A DNA stretch of 54,293 nt from Actinomycetota bacterium (GTDB lineage: Bacteria; Actinomycetota; Thermoleophilia; Solirubrobacterales; Solirubrobacteraceae), in NCBI GenBank assembly GCA_005888335.1, contig VAWY01000131.1, positions 18,509-72,801 on the forward strand, in the 5' to 3' direction. This document shows positions 33,917 through 42,815 of the stretch, piece by piece. Position 1 is the first letter of the stretch; the number at the start of each line of letters is the position of its first letter. Made by a program: the position numbers and the translations under genes. Under the pieces are notes generated by a model that saw only the letters and a program-made list of their open reading frames with translations, had not been told where the DNA came from and searched no databases.

Positions 33917-35086
33917 CTACCGCGGGAAGACCGCCACCGTGGCGGTGAAGCCGTGCAGGAACGGCGCGCCGCCGACCGGCCCGATCTCGCCGGCGGCGAA
34001 GAACCCTGCCGTCGGCGCGCCCGCGAAGGCCTCCTCGACGACCTCGGCGTCATGATCGGCGACGCCGAACAGCCCGCGCCCGCGGCCGTTGCACGTGAAG
34101 ACGAGCGCGCCGGCGGGCGGATCGCCGCCGAGCGCCTCGACATGGAGGCTCAAGGCCTCGCGCAGGTCGCGGTCGGCGGAGCCGGCGTCGCGGGCGTGCA
34201 GGCGCACGACCTGGCCGGCGCAGACCGGCGTGCCGACCGCCACGCTGCCCTCCGAAGGGTCGGCGCCGAGCAGCCCGCGGACGAGGAAGTCGCCCTGCAC
34301 GTACTCGGGCTTGCCGCCGTCCACGACGATCCCGACGAGCAATCCCTCGTCGTTCAGCACGGCGCGCTGGTGCAGCGGCAGGTCGCGGATGATCTCGCGC
34401 AGCTTGGAGAGCGCCGGCCGGCCCGCGAGCTCGTGGATGATGTGGCCGTCGGCCGACGTGATCGTCAGCTCCGGGCCGAATGGCGCCGCGCCCTGGGAGA
34501 CGCACGGCAGCACCTCGACGCCGTCCAGCCGTACGCCGACGGCGCCGCCGCTCTCGATGACCTCGTCATCGAGGAACAGGGCGGCCTCGCCGTCGCTGGT
34601 GCGCGCGCTCGCCACGCCTCCGATGATCGTCACGCCGGGCGCGCGCTCGGCGACCGCCTCGAGCACCTGGTCGGTGGGGAAGGAGATCGGGTCGGGCAGC
34701 AGGATCGCGGCGGCCGCGCCCTCCAGATCCGGGACACCTGAGACCGCGAGTCCGTCGAAGACCTCCTCGACCCCGGCGTGGAACGGCTGTGCGATGCCGT
34801 CGCCGAGCCACGCGGCCCACACGGAGACCGCCGTGCCGTCCTCGACCTCGTGACCGCAGCCGAGCACGCCGCCCGCCCCGCAGCCGATCAGCACCTCGGG
34901 CTCGAGCGCCTCGTGGATACCCTCGAGCGTCGCCTCCGGCGCCGCGAGGTGCATCCCCGCGGCGAAGGCGAGGACGAGATCGGCCGGGTGCCTGCCGAGT
35001 TCGCGCCGCGCCGCCGCCGAGGCCTCGATCGCCCCGAGCCGCGGGTCCGGCAGGCACGAGAGCCCACAGCCGATCCGCACGCTCAC
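33917..35086 (-). CDS. FIST domain signal-sensing protein
   Basis: A 389-residue cytoplasmic protein with a FIST N domain (about residues 30-230) and a FIST C domain (about 235-375). Recognisable parts are LIGCGAGGVLGCG, VTIIGGVAS, the N/C junction SADGHIIHELAGRPAL and the C-terminal FTCNGRGRGLFG and GFFAAGEIGPVGG. FIST proteins are thought to sense small ligands such as amino acids and often feed into signal transduction, but no kinase or cyclase is fused here. The GTG at 35086 is preceded six bases upstream by TATGGT. The promoter region is shared with the divergent miaA. Confidence 0.88.
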   Translation of the reverse strand: MSVRIGCGLSCLPDPRLGAIEASAAARRELGRHPADLVLAFAAGMHLAAPEATLEGIHEALEPEVLIGCGAGGVLGCGHEVEDGTAVSVWAAWLGDGIAQPFHAGVEEVFDGLAVSGVPDLEGAAAAILLPDPISFPTDQVLEAVAERAPGVTIIGGVASARTSDGEAALFLDDEVIESGGAVGVRLDGVEVLPCVSQGAAPFGPELTITSADGHIIHELAGRPALSKLREIIRDLPLHQRAVLNDEGLLVGIVVDGGKPEYVQGDFLVRGLLGADPSEGSVAVGTPVCAGQVVRLHARDAGSADRDLREALSLHVEALGGDPPAGALVFTCNGRGRGLFGVADHDAEVVEEAFAGAPTAGFFAAGEIGPVGGAPFLHGFTATVAVFPR

Positions 35087-35092
35087 GATCCC

Positions 35093-35098
35093 ACCATA
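35093..35098 (-). promoter_or_regulatory. Leaderless-type -10 hexamer of the FIST gene
   Basis: TATGGT on the minus strand is followed by GGGATC and the GTG start at 35086. Confidence 0.5.
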
Positions 35099-35112
35099 CT
35101 CCCGCCGCCACC

Positions 35113-36000
35113 ATGTCCGTCATCGCGATCTTCGGGCCGACCGGCGTGGGCAAGACCGGCGTCGCCCTCGCCCTCGGCGATGCCCTGCGCGCGCGCGGCG
35201 AGGACCCGGTGGCGATCTCCGTCGACGCGCTGCAGGTCTACGCCGGGCTCGAGATCCTGACCGGCGCGGCCACCCCGGCCGAGCGCGACCGCCTCGAGCA
35301 CCGCCTCGTCGCGATCGTCCCCGTCACCGCCACGTACTCGGTCGCCGAGCACGCCGCCCGCGCGCACGCCGAGATCGATGCCGCCCTCGCGGCGGGTCGC
35401 GCGCCGATCGTCGTCGGCGGCACCGGGCTCTACCTGCGCGCCGCGCTCGCCGAGCTCGACCTCAAGCCGCCGCCGGCGCCGGAAATGCGCGAGCGGCTCA
35501 TGGAGCGGCTGCAGGCTGAGGGGCCCGAGCGGCTGCACGCCGAGCTGGCCCGCCGGGCGCCGGCCGTCGCCGAGCGCATCGCCCCGCGCGACGCCCACCG
35601 CGTCATCCGCGCGCTCGAGCTCGACGCGCTCGGCGAGGTCCACGGCGAGCACGCCGCCGACCAGCTCTGGACCGCGCACACGCGCCGCCCGACCCGCCTC
35701 ATCGGCCTGACCATGGACCGCGACGCGCTCTACGCCCGCATCGACGTGCGCGTCGAGGCGATGGTCGCCGCCGGAGCGGGCGACGAGGTCCGCGCCGCCG
35801 ACGCGGCCGGAGCGAGCGCCACCGCGCGCAAGGCGCTCGGGTTCGCCGAGCTAATGGCCGGCGACGTGGAAGCGATGAAGCGCCGCACCCGGCAGTATGC
35901 GCGCCGCCAGCTGACCTGGCTGCGCAAGCTGCCCGACGTGGAGCTCGTCGACGTCACCGACCGCGCGCCCGCCGACGTCGCGCGCGACCTGCTTCAGTAG
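35113..36000 (+). CDS. miaA: tRNA dimethylallyltransferase
   Basis: MiaA transfers the dimethylallyl group to A37 of tRNAs; MiaB (28024) then adds the methylthio group. The 295-residue protein has the P-loop GPTGVGKT at residues 8-15. It also has VDALQVYAGLEILTGAAT (homologous to the DSxQxY segment), VGGTGLYLRA and the C-terminal RQYARRQLTWLRK. The family Ser in DSMQ is Ala here (DALQ), a tolerated change seen in actinobacteria as far as I recall. ATG 35113 is chosen by family alignment. dapF follows six bases later, the conserved miaA-dapF pair. Confidence 0.95.
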   Translation: MSVIAIFGPTGVGKTGVALALGDALRARGEDPVAISVDALQVYAGLEILTGAATPAERDRLEHRLVAIVPVTATYSVAEHAARAHAEIDAALAAGRAPIVVGGTGLYLRAALAELDLKPPPAPEMRERLMERLQAEGPERLHAELARRAPAVAERIAPRDAHRVIRALELDALGEVHGEHAADQLWTAHTRRPTRLIGLTMDRDALYARIDVRVEAMVAAGAGDEVRAADAAGASATARKALGFAELMAGDVEAMKRRTRQYARRQLTWLRKLPDVELVDVTDRAPADVARDLLQ

Positions 36001-36006
36001 CGCGCC

Positions 36007-36819
36007 GTGGCGGTCGCCTTCGAAAAGTGGCAGGCGCTGGGCAACGACTACCTCATCCTCGAGGCGGCGGCGCTGCCCTGGCCGCTGACACCCGAGCGCG
36101 TGCGCCGGCTCTGCGACCCGCACTTCGGCATCGGCTCGGACGGCGTGCTGCTGCTCGCGGCCGCCGACGAGCCAGGGTTCGTCGCGCGCCTGCGGATCTT
36201 CAATCCCGACGGCTCGGAGGCCGAGCTGTCGGGCAACGGCGCGCGCGAGGCGATCCTGTATCTGCGCCGCGCGGGCTGGACGGACGCGACGACCTTCTCG
36301 ATCCAGACCGCCGCCGGGGAGATCCGCCCGACGATCCTCGACGACCGCACGTGCCGCGTCGACATGGGCCGCGCGCGGCTGGGCGAGACGGGCGAGGTCG
36401 AGGGCTGGCGCTACCAGGCGCTCTCGGTCGGCAACCCGCAGTGCGCGATCCGCGTGGCCGACCGCGCCGAGCTCGAGGCGCTCGACCTCACCGCGATCGG
36501 GCCGCCGATCGAGCGCAGCCCGCGGTTTCCCAACCGGACCAACGTCTCGTTCTACACCGAGCTCGCGAACGACCGCATCCGCGCCCGGATCTTCGAGCGC
36601 GGCGTGGGGGAGACCCTGGCCAGCGGGACCGGCGCGACGGGCGCGGCGGTCGCCCATGTCCTGCGCGGCGGCGACTCGCCGGTGACCGTCGAGCTCGACG
36701 GCGGCGAGCTCGTCGTCGACGTCGGCGAGGACCTGCACGTCGACCTGACCGGCTGGGCGGTGCCGGTCTGCCGCGGCGAGCTGAGCGCCGAGCTCGAGGC
36801 CGAGCTCCGCAGCCTGTAG
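36007..36819 (+). CDS. dapF: Diaminopimelate epimerase homologue lacking both catalytic cysteines
   Basis: A 270-residue protein with the full DapF fold signature: QALGNDYLIL, FGIGSDGVLLL, FNPDGSEAELSGNGAR, VGNPQCAI, RTNVSFY and ERGVGETLASGTGATG. DapF normally uses two cysteines as acid/base pair, in GNGARC and in ACGTGAC. Here the first is Glu81 (GNGAREA) and the second Ser206 (LASGTGA). All other family contacts are kept. PhzF, of the same fold superfamily, uses Glu at the equivalent role, so altered chemistry is possible. Conservation argues against a decayed gene. Whether it still makes meso-diaminopimelate is open. GTG 36007; coupled to miaA. Confidence 0.88.
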   Translation: MAVAFEKWQALGNDYLILEAAALPWPLTPERVRRLCDPHFGIGSDGVLLLAAADEPGFVARLRIFNPDGSEAELSGNGAREAILYLRRAGWTDATTFSIQTAAGEIRPTILDDRTCRVDMGRARLGETGEVEGWRYQALSVGNPQCAIRVADRAELEALDLTAIGPPIERSPRFPNRTNVSFYTELANDRIRARIFERGVGETLASGTGATGAAVAHVLRGGDSPVTVELDGGELVVDVGEDLHVDLTGWAVPVCRGELSAELEAELRSL

Positions 36820-36823
36820 CGGT

Positions 36824-37633
36824 TCAGTCGCCGTTCGACGAGCTGAGCGGCGAGCGCGCGCCGAGCTCGGCGAGGAGCGCGGCGGCGATGACGCCGGGCG
36901 CCTCGTCGATCCCGCGGTAGTCGGGGAACGCATCGACGTCGACGACCACAGCGCCGCCGGCCGTCTCGAGCACGTCGACGCCCGCCAGAGCAAGGCCGAA
37001 CCGCCGCGCGCAGCCGAGCGCGAGCCGGGCCAGGGACGGGGACACCGCCACCGGCCGGCCGGCGGACCTGGGCGCGACCAGCGGCGACGGGCGGCGCCGG
37101 GCCCAGACGCGGTCACCTGCCACGCAGAGGTGCAGATCGACTCCGCCGGTCGCCACGTAGGCCTGCGCCAGCAGCGGCGTGCCGTCCCAGGGCAGCCGGT
37201 CGAGCTCGCGGCGGACATGGACGACCCTGACGCCGCGCGCGCCATCACCGAAGACCGGCTTGACGACCAGCGGGAAGCCGACGCGCGCCGCGTGCTCGGC
37301 GTCGTAGGCGACGACGGTGTCCGGGACGGCGACCCCGGCGCGGGCGAGCGCCAGCGTGGCCTGCGCCTTGTTGCGCACGCAGCGCACCGCGGCATGGCTG
37401 TCGAAGCTCCGAGCGCCGTGGAGCTCGGCGGCCTGCAGCAGCGCCAGGCCGCCGGGCTGGTGCGTACGCGCCACGACCAGGTCGCCGCGCGCCAGGCCGC
37501 GCCACGAGGCCGGTGCCCGGTCGGCGACCACGAGCCGCGGCGCCGTCCCGCGCGCCTCGAGCGCGTCGACGAGCGCGGCGGGCATGCGCTCGCGCAGGGC
37601 GGCGGAGTCGGTGAGCACCCAGAGACGGGACAT
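36824..37633 (-). CDS. RimK-like ATP-grasp ligase
   Basis: A 269-residue ATP-grasp protein. The central domain starts [21 protein letters not shown], then has the nucleotide-binding Lys in [16 protein letters not shown]. The metal-binding end is in [13 protein letters not shown]. Its length and domain order match RimK/LysX-type ligases, which join amino acids to a carboxylate. It lies between dapF and dapD, but on the opposite strand. The lysine route here uses diaminopimelate, so LysX activity is not expected. A peptide-, glutamate- or cofactor-ligating role is possible. The substrate is unknown. Confidence 0.8.
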   Translation of the reverse strand: MSRLWVLTDSAALRERMPAALVDALEARGTAPRLVVADRAPASWRGLARGDLVVARTHQPGGLALLQAAELHGARSFDSHAAVRCVRNKAQATLALARAGVAVPDTVVAYDAEHAARVGFPLVVKPVFGDGARGVRVVHVRRELDRLPWDGTPLLAQAYVATGGVDLHLCVAGDRVWARRRPSPLVAPRSAGRPVAVSPSLARLALGCARRFGLALAGVDVLETAGGAVVVDVDAFPDYRGIDEAPGVIAAALLAELGARSPLSSSNGD

Positions 37634-37676
37634 GGCGGCCAGGCTCCGCCGATCGCCCGGCCGCGACTGCGACGCC

Positions 37677-37697
37677 GGTCACCGACCGCCGGTGATC
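37677..37697. promoter_or_regulatory. Inverted repeat upstream of dapD
   Basis: GGTCACC and GGTGATC are separated by seven bases, six of seven positions pairing. The repeat sits just upstream of the dapD -10 element and between divergent genes, where an operator would be expected. Confidence 0.35.
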
Positions 37698-37713
37698 TCG
37701 GTCACGCTGCTGT

Positions 37714-37719
37714 TAGGTT
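37714..37719 (+). promoter_or_regulatory. Leaderless-type -10 hexamer of dapD
   Basis: TAGGTT is followed by eight bases and the ATG of dapD at 37728. Confidence 0.45.
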
Positions 37720-37727
37720 GGCGGGCC

Positions 37728-38651
37728 ATGCGGAGCGCCGCCGCCATCGGGCTGAGCACGATCGACGAGGCATCCGGGCGCGTCCTCGACGCGTGGTACC
37801 CCGCGCCCGCGCTGGGCGCCCGGCCCGGCGCGGCCGACGGGCTGCCCTCCGGCGAGCGCGCCGACCCGCTGCGCGGCGTCGTCACCGTCCCGGTCACCAC
37901 GGTCGTCGACGACCTCGGCCAACCGCCGCTGGACACCGCCGACGCCTACCTGCGTCTGCACCTGCTCTCGCACCGCCTCGTGCGCCCGCACGAGATCAAC
38001 CTCGACGGGATCTTCGCCGTGCTGACCAACGTCGCGTGGACGAGCCTGGGCCCGGTGGATGTCGGCGCGATCGAGGCCGTCCGCGCGCGCTGCCGCGCCG
38101 AGGGCCGCCACCTCGAGGTCTACGGCGTCGACAAGTTCCCGCGCATGACCGACTACGTCGTCCCCTCCGGCGTGCGCATCGCCGACGCCGACCGCGTGCG
38201 CCTCGGCGCCCACCTCGCCGAGGGCACGACCGTCATGCACGAGGGCTTCGTCAACTACAACGCCGGGACGCTCGGCGCCTCGATGGTCGAGGGGCGCATC
38301 AGCGCGGGCGTCGTCGTCGGCGACGGATCCGACATCGGCGGCAGCGCGTCGATCATGGGCACGCTGTCGGGCGGCGGCAAGGACGTCATCTCGATCGGTG
38401 AGCGCTGCCTGCTGGGCGCGAACTCCGGATTGGGCATCTCGCTGGGCGACGACTGCGTCGTCGAGGCGGGGCTCTACGTGACGGCCGGCACGCGCGTGAC
38501 GATGCCGGGCGGCGAGGTCGTCAAGGCGCGCGATCTGAGCGGCGCGTCGAACCTGCTGTTTCGCCGCAACAGCGAGTCGGGGACCGTCGAGGCGATGCCG
38601 CGCAGCGGGACGTGGGGCGGCCTCAACGCGATCCTCCACGCGCACCAGTAG
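37728..38651 (+). CDS. dapD: 2,3,4,5-tetrahydropyridine-2,6-dicarboxylate N-succinyltransferase (actinobacterial type)
   Basis: DapD succinylates tetrahydrodipicolinate, opening the succinylase branch to diaminopimelate. The 307-residue protein is of the longer actinobacterial type. An N-terminal alpha/beta region ([19 protein letters not shown]) precedes a left-handed beta helix of hexapeptide repeats. Markers are [27 protein letters not shown] (split across residues 160-190), [14 protein letters not shown] and [17 protein letters not shown] 37728 is probably leaderless. Its last 29 bases overlap the 3' end of the convergent aminotransferase gene. Confidence 0.95.
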   Translation: MRSAAAIGLSTIDEASGRVLDAWYPAPALGARPGAADGLPSGERADPLRGVVTVPVTTVVDDLGQPPLDTADAYLRLHLLSHRLVRPHEINLDGIFAVLTNVAWTSLGPVDVGAIEAVRARCRAEGRHLEVYGVDKFPRMTDYVVPSGVRIADADRVRLGAHLAEGTTVMHEGFVNYNAGTLGASMVEGRISAGVVVGDGSDIGGSASIMGTLSGGGKDVISIGERCLLGANSGLGISLGDDCVVEAGLYVTAGTRVTMPGGEVVKARDLSGASNLLFRRNSESGTVEAMPRSGTWGGLNAILHAHQ

Positions 38652-39780
38652 CCGCCAGGCGCTCGGCCGCCCGGCGGCACTCGTCGACCGTCGGCACGAG
38701 CGCGGCGCGCACGTGGCCCTCGCCGCCGCGCCCGAGGTACGACCCGGGCGCGACGACGACGCCGCGCTCGTCGAGCAGCGCCCGCGCGAAGACCTCGTCG
38801 TCGCCTCCGGGCACGCGCAGCCACAGGAAGAACGTCGCCGGGCCGCCCGCCGGCTCGAGCCCGGCGCCGAGCAGCGCCGGGAGCAGGATCTCGCGCTTGG
38901 TCCGGTAGCGCTCGCGCGTCTCGACGACGTGCTGCTCGTCGCCCCACGCGGCGATCGAGGCTCGCTGCACGAACGTCGGCGGCGCCGTCCCCACGTTCGG
39001 CCGGAAGCGCTTCAGGGCCGCGATCAGCTCCGGGTCACCGGCCACGAAGCCGGACCGGTAGCCGGGCATCGACGAGCGCTTGGAGAGCGTGTTGAAGGCG
39101 AGCACGCCGGTGCGGTCGCCGAGCTGCAGGGCCGACCCCGGCGGGTCGCCGGCGAACCACAGCTCGGAGTAGGCCTCGTCGCTGGCCAGCACGACGCCGT
39201 GCTCCCGGCAGCGAGCGGCCACGGCCTCCAGGAAGGCGAGCGGGGCGAGCGCGGCGGTCGGGTTGTTGGGCGTGTTGAGCCAGAAGAGCGCGAGGCGCTC
39301 CCACGGCACGCTGTCGAGGTCGGGCAGCCAGCCGCGCTCGGGACGCAGCTCGACCTCGACGACGTCGAGCCCGGCGAACGCGGCGCCGCGCGCGGGGACG
39401 GGATAGCCGGGGGTGGTGACCGCGACCGCGTCGCCGCGCCTGCCGACGACCTGGGCGAGCGAGAAGATCGCCTCCTTGGAGCCGAGCGTGGGGACGATCT
39501 CGCGGTCGGGGTCGAGTGCTGCGCCGAAGCGCCGGTCCACCCACGCCGCGATCGCCTCGCGCAGCTCGGGCAGGCCCTCGGAGGAGGGATACGTCGAGAC
39601 CGGCTCGGCCTCCAGCGCCGCGGCCAGCGCGCGGCGGATGAACGCCGGGGTCTCCTCGCGCGGCTCGCCGACGCCGAGGTCGACCACGCGCACGCCGCGC
39701 GCCTCCGCCGCCCGGCGGGCCTCGGTCAGGCGCACGAACGGGTACGTGCCCATCCCGGTGAGCACCGGGTTCAGCCGCAC
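38623..39780 (-). CDS. dapC: Succinyldiaminopimelate aminotransferase
   Basis: A 385-residue fold-type I PLP aminotransferase of the actinobacterial DapC group, making N-succinyl-LL-diaminopimelate. It has the typical start ([16 protein letters not shown]). Motifs include [32 protein letters not shown] and the PLP lysine in [16 protein letters not shown]. The start is GTG 39780, overlapping the dapE stop by ten bases. The pair is therefore coupled, and the neighbour supports the DapC call over a general aspartate aminotransferase. The stop lies within dapD, which runs in the opposite direction. Confidence 0.92.
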   Translation of the reverse strand: MRLNPVLTGMGTYPFVRLTEARRAAEARGVRVVDLGVGEPREETPAFIRRALAAALEAEPVSTYPSSEGLPELREAIAAWVDRRFGAALDPDREIVPTLGSKEAIFSLAQVVGRRGDAVAVTTPGYPVPARGAAFAGLDVVEVELRPERGWLPDLDSVPWERLALFWLNTPNNPTAALAPLAFLEAVAARCREHGVVLASDEAYSELWFAGDPPGSALQLGDRTGVLAFNTLSKRSSMPGYRSGFVAGDPELIAALKRFRPNVGTAPPTFVQRASIAAWGDEQHVVETRERYRTKREILLPALLGAGLEPAGGPATFFLWLRVPGGDDEVFARALLDERGVVVAPGSYLGRGGEGHVRAALVPTVDECRRAAERLAATGARGGSR

Positions 39781-40832
39781 GCGAAGCGCTCCAGGACGTC
39801 GTAGCAGCGCACGAGCGCGGCCTCGGCGACGCGCTCGTCGCGCCGGTGCGCGCAGGCGGGATCGCCAGGGCCGAAGTTGACCGCGGGCAGCCCGGCGGCG
39901 GCGAACTCGGCGATCGGCGTCCACGCCTGCTTGGCCTCGACGGCCAGGTCGCCGGCGCGGCGCAGGGCCTCGACGAGCGGGTGCGCGGCGTGGACGGGAG
40001 CCGACGGCGCGTTGGAGTCGACGACGAGCTCGCCGAGCGGGTCGCACCAGCCGTGCAGCCGCGCCTCCGCGCCGGCGGCGCTCACGCCCGGCGGGTAGCG
40101 GTAGTTGACGTGCGCGACGGCGCGGTCCGGGATGACGTTGGCGGCGATCCCGCCGTGGAGGGTGGTCACCGTCGCGACCTCGGTGAAGGTCAGCCCGTCG
40201 AACGCGTGCGCCTCGCGCTTGACGCCGGCGAGCGCCAGCACGCCGCGGGCCGCGTGCTCGAGCGCGTTGTCGGCCAGCCACGGGCGCGCCGAGTGCGCGC
40301 TGCGTCCGTGGAACGTCCAGGTCGCGTTGACGTTGCCCAGGCACCCGGCCTGGACCGCATTGGCGGTCGGTTCCATCATCACGACGAGGTCGGCGTCCAG
40401 CAGCGCGGGCTCGCGCGCGAGCAGCGGCGTGAGCGCGCTCTCGGCGACCGGCAGCTCCTCGCGCCCGAAGAACAGGTAGGCGAGGTCCAGCGCGCCGCCG
40501 GCCCCGGTCAGCGCCAGCTCGATCATCACCGCCAGCGCGCCCTTCATGTCGGCGGCGCCGAGCCCGTGGACGGCGCCACCCTCCCGGCGCCCGGGGCGGT
40601 TGTCCTGCGCCGGGACCGTGTCGAGGTGGCCCGCGAGCAGCACGAGCGGGCGCTCCCCGCGCCCCGTCGGACCCGCGAGCACGCACGTGTCGCCGGCGTC
40701 ACGGGCCTCCACGCCGCCGTCGCGCAGCACTCCCAGGACGTGCGCGGCGAGCGCCGCCTCGTCGCGCGACTCCGACGGGACGTCGACGAGCTCGAGCGTG
40801 CGTGCGGCCAGGCGGTCGGCAAGGTCGGACAT
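39771..40832 (-). CDS. dapE: Succinyl-diaminopimelate desuccinylase
   Basis: A 353-residue M20 family di-zinc amidohydrolase that releases LL-diaminopimelate. Metal and catalytic motifs are AGHLDTVPAQDN, LGAADMKGALAVM, FFGREELP (the catalytic Glu followed by a ligand) and VMMEPTANAVQ. The final ligand is in GPGDPACAHRRDE. The dimerisation domain lies between about residues 175 and 285 (WTFHGRSAHSARPW at its start). ATG 40832 gives the family N-terminus. A TACCGT lies nine bases upstream, in the 51-bp gap shared with hflX. It forms an operon with dapC. Confidence 0.94.
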   Translation of the reverse strand: MSDLADRLAARTLELVDVPSESRDEAALAAHVLGVLRDGGVEARDAGDTCVLAGPTGRGERPLVLLAGHLDTVPAQDNRPGRREGGAVHGLGAADMKGALAVMIELALTGAGGALDLAYLFFGREELPVAESALTPLLAREPALLDADLVVMMEPTANAVQAGCLGNVNATWTFHGRSAHSARPWLADNALEHAARGVLALAGVKREAHAFDGLTFTEVATVTTLHGGIAANVIPDRAVAHVNYRYPPGVSAAGAEARLHGWCDPLGELVVDSNAPSAPVHAAHPLVEALRRAGDLAVEAKQAWTPIAEFAAAGLPAVNFGPGDPACAHRRDERVAEAALVRCYDVLERFACG

Positions 40833-40869
40833 GACGGGCGAACGGTATTGGTCCCCGCTCGCCCAGCCC

Positions 40870-40875
40870 TAGACT
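40870..40875 (+). promoter_or_regulatory. Leaderless-type -10 hexamer of hflX
   Basis: TAGACT is followed by GGAGAGCG and the ATG at 40884. The GGAG could instead act as a ribosome-binding site. Confidence 0.4.
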
Positions 40876-40883
40876 GGAGAGCG

Positions 40884-42200
40884 ATGCAACGCTCGCGCGA
40901 CGGCCGCATGACGCAGACGTCCAGCCCCAACGGCGCCCGGCCCGGCCGGGCGCGTCAGCGTGCGGTGATGATCGCCGCCCTGCCCGAGGGCGACGATCTC
41001 GCCGAGCTGCAGGAGCTGCTGCGCACCGCGGGCGTGGCGACCGTCGGCCAGCTCGTCCAGCACCGCGAGCACCCGCACCCGAACACCTATCTCGGCCCGG
41101 GCAAGCTCAGAGAGCTCAAGGAGGCGATCAAGGCGCTCGACGCCAACGTCGTGGCCTGCGACGACGAGCTCAGCCCGCGTCAGGAGCGCAACCTGGAGAA
41201 GGAGCTCGGCGACGTGCCGGTCATCGACCGCACCGCGATCATCCTCGACATCTTCGCCGACCACGCGCACACGGCCGAGGGCAAGCTCCAGGTCGAGCTC
41301 GCCCAGCTCGAGTACAACCTCGCGCGCATGCGCGGCCTGTGGACGCATCTCGAGCGCCTCGGCGCGGGCCGCATGGACGGCGGCATCGGCACCCGCGGCC
41401 CGGGCGAGTCGCAGATCGAGACCGACCGCCGCCTCGCCCGTGACCGCATCAACGCTCTGCGCCGGAAGCTCGACGAGGTCCGCGGCTCGCGCGCCGTCAT
41501 GCGCGCCGAGCGCGAGCGCGCCCACCTGCCGCAGGTCGCGATCGCCGGCTACACCAACGCGGGCAAGTCGACGCTGCTCAACGCGCTGACCGGATCGACG
41601 GTCGGCGTGCGCCACCGGCTCTTCCACACGCTCGACCCGACCACGCGCACGACCGAGATCGCCGGCCGCCGCTTCCTGCTGACCGACACGGTCGGCTTCA
41701 TCAAGAAGCTGCCTCACCAGCTCGTCGACGCCTTCGGCGCGACGCTCGAGGAGACGCGCCTGGCCGACCTGCTGCTGCACGTCGTCGACGCCAGCGTGCC
41801 CGAGCAGCAGATGCTCGAGATGCTGCGCGCGGTCGAGGACGTCCTCGAGGAGATCGACGCCGGCGACCGCCCGCGCGTGCTCGTGCTCAACAAGGCCGAC
41901 CTGCTCGACGAGGAGCGCCGGCGCGAGCTGGGCTTCCGCCACCCCGACGGCGTGCTCGTCAGCGCGGCCACGGGCGAGGGGCTCGACGAGCTGCGCGACC
42001 GGATCGAGGCCGCCTTCGCGGCAACCCTGCGCGCGGTCGACCTGCTCCTGCCCTACGAGGAGGGCGGCCGGCTGGCCGAGCTGCACGACCTCGCCGGCGA
42101 CCTCGAGCGCACCGAGACCGCCGACGGCGTGCGCGTCCGCGCGCAGCTGCCCGCCACGGTCGCCGAGCGCTTCGCACGGTTCGCGGTCTCGCAGGCGTGA
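40884..42200 (+). CDS. hflX: GTPase HflX
   Basis: A 438-residue ribosome-associated GTPase that splits stalled or hibernating ribosomes. The N-terminal domain has NTYLGPGKLRELKE and DDELSPRQERNLE. The linker helix carries QVELAQLEYNLARMRG and GGIGTRGPGESQIETDRR. The G domain has G1 GYTNAGKST from residue 222, G3 DTVGFIKKLP and G4 NKAD. ATG 40884 is chosen; ATG 40908 is also in frame. Synteny miaA-dapF-hflX is standard in actinobacteria. Two hairpins follow the stop codon before dut. Confidence 0.95.
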   Translation: MQRSRDGRMTQTSSPNGARPGRARQRAVMIAALPEGDDLAELQELLRTAGVATVGQLVQHREHPHPNTYLGPGKLRELKEAIKALDANVVACDDELSPRQERNLEKELGDVPVIDRTAIILDIFADHAHTAEGKLQVELAQLEYNLARMRGLWTHLERLGAGRMDGGIGTRGPGESQIETDRRLARDRINALRRKLDEVRGSRAVMRAERERAHLPQVAIAGYTNAGKSTLLNALTGSTVGVRHRLFHTLDPTTRTTEIAGRRFLLTDTVGFIKKLPHQLVDAFGATLEETRLADLLLHVVDASVPEQQMLEMLRAVEDVLEEIDAGDRPRVLVLNKADLLDEERRRELGFRHPDGVLVSAATGEGLDELRDRIEAAFAATLRAVDLLLPYEEGGRLAELHDLAGDLERTETADGVRVRAQLPATVAERFARFAVSQA

Positions 42201-42203
42201 GCG

Positions 42204-42245
42204 GCAATCGCTTCGCGATTGCTTGCGCGAACGCTTCGCGTTCGC
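42204..42245. repeat. Tandem pair of TTC-loop hairpins between hflX and dut
   Basis: GCAATCGC-TTC-GCGATTGC (42204-42222) and GCGAACGC-TTC-GCGTTCGC (42227-42245) are two perfect 8-bp hairpins from a repeated 23-base unit. They may terminate hflX transcription, or they may slow decay of a joint mRNA. Confidence 0.7.
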
Positions 42246-42261
42246 GGGCCGCGGTTGTCTC

Positions 42262-42702
42262 GTGAGCGGCGACGCGCTGCGCGTCCGGCGGCTCGACCCC
42301 GCCGCCGAGCTGCCGAGCCGCGCCTACGACGGCGACGCCGGGTACGACCTGCGCGCGCTGCAGGCGGCGACCATCGGGCCCGGCGAGCGCGCGCGCGTGC
42401 GCACTGGGGTGGCGATCGAGCTGCCGTCCGGCCACGCCGGCCTCGTGCTCCCGCGCTCGGGCCTCGCCGCCCGCCACGGGATCGCGCTGGTCAACGCGCC
42501 CGGGCTCATCGACGAGGGCTACCGCGGCGAGGTGCAGGTCCTGCTCCTCAACACGGACCGCCACGCGTCGTTCGCGATCGCGCCGGGCGACCGCATCGCC
42601 CAGCTGCTCCTCGTGCGGGTCGAGACGCCTGAGGTCGTCGAGGTCGACGACCTGGCGCCGAGCGAACGCGCGGCGTCCGGCTTTGGGTCGAGCGGCCGCT
42701 AG
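42262..42702 (+). CDS. dut: dUTP diphosphatase
   Basis: A 146-residue trimeric dUTPase that hydrolyses dUTP to dUMP, keeping uracil out of DNA and feeding dTMP synthesis. Motif 1 is YDGDAGYDLRA, motif 2 LPRSGLAARHGI, motif 3 VNAPGLIDEGYRGEV, motif 4 PGDRIAQLLL and motif 5 ASGFGSSGR. The catalytic Asp lies in PGLIDEGYRG. GTG 42262 is preferred over TTG 42223, because that would put the hairpins within the coding region. All five motifs are intact. Confidence 0.95.
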   Translation: MSGDALRVRRLDPAAELPSRAYDGDAGYDLRALQAATIGPGERARVRTGVAIELPSGHAGLVLPRSGLAARHGIALVNAPGLIDEGYRGEVQVLLLNTDRHASFAIAPGDRIAQLLLVRVETPEVVEVDDLAPSERAASGFGSSGR

Positions 42703-42736
42703 TGGGCCTGTCCGTAAGTCCGGGGTGGAATCCGGC

Positions 42737-42815
42737 GAGGCGATCGCCGTTCCTGCGAAGGACGCAGGGAGGGCACAGTGACGGAGTCACGGGCCCGACC
42801 GAGGACGTACGCAGG
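42737..42815 (+). repeat. Dispersed 79-bp repeat, copy B
   Basis: This stretch nearly matches the reverse complement of 657-735. It lies in the 237-bp gap between dut and the glycine-betaine-type binding protein gene. Downstream, GGTCGGGCCCG (42847-42857) pairs with CGGGCCCGACC (42790-42800) in the repeat, so this copy also lies in a stem-loop. No coding gene is seen in the rest of the gap. Confidence 0.85.

Noticed and set aside
42226..42246. SOS-box-like CGAAC...GTTCG before dut
   Set aside because: The half sites are seven bases apart instead of four and form one of two tandem hairpins, so LexA binding is unlikely.
42223..42261. Upstream TTG start for dut
   Set aside because: It would add 13 residues encoded by the hairpins. 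dUTPases begin near GTG 42262.
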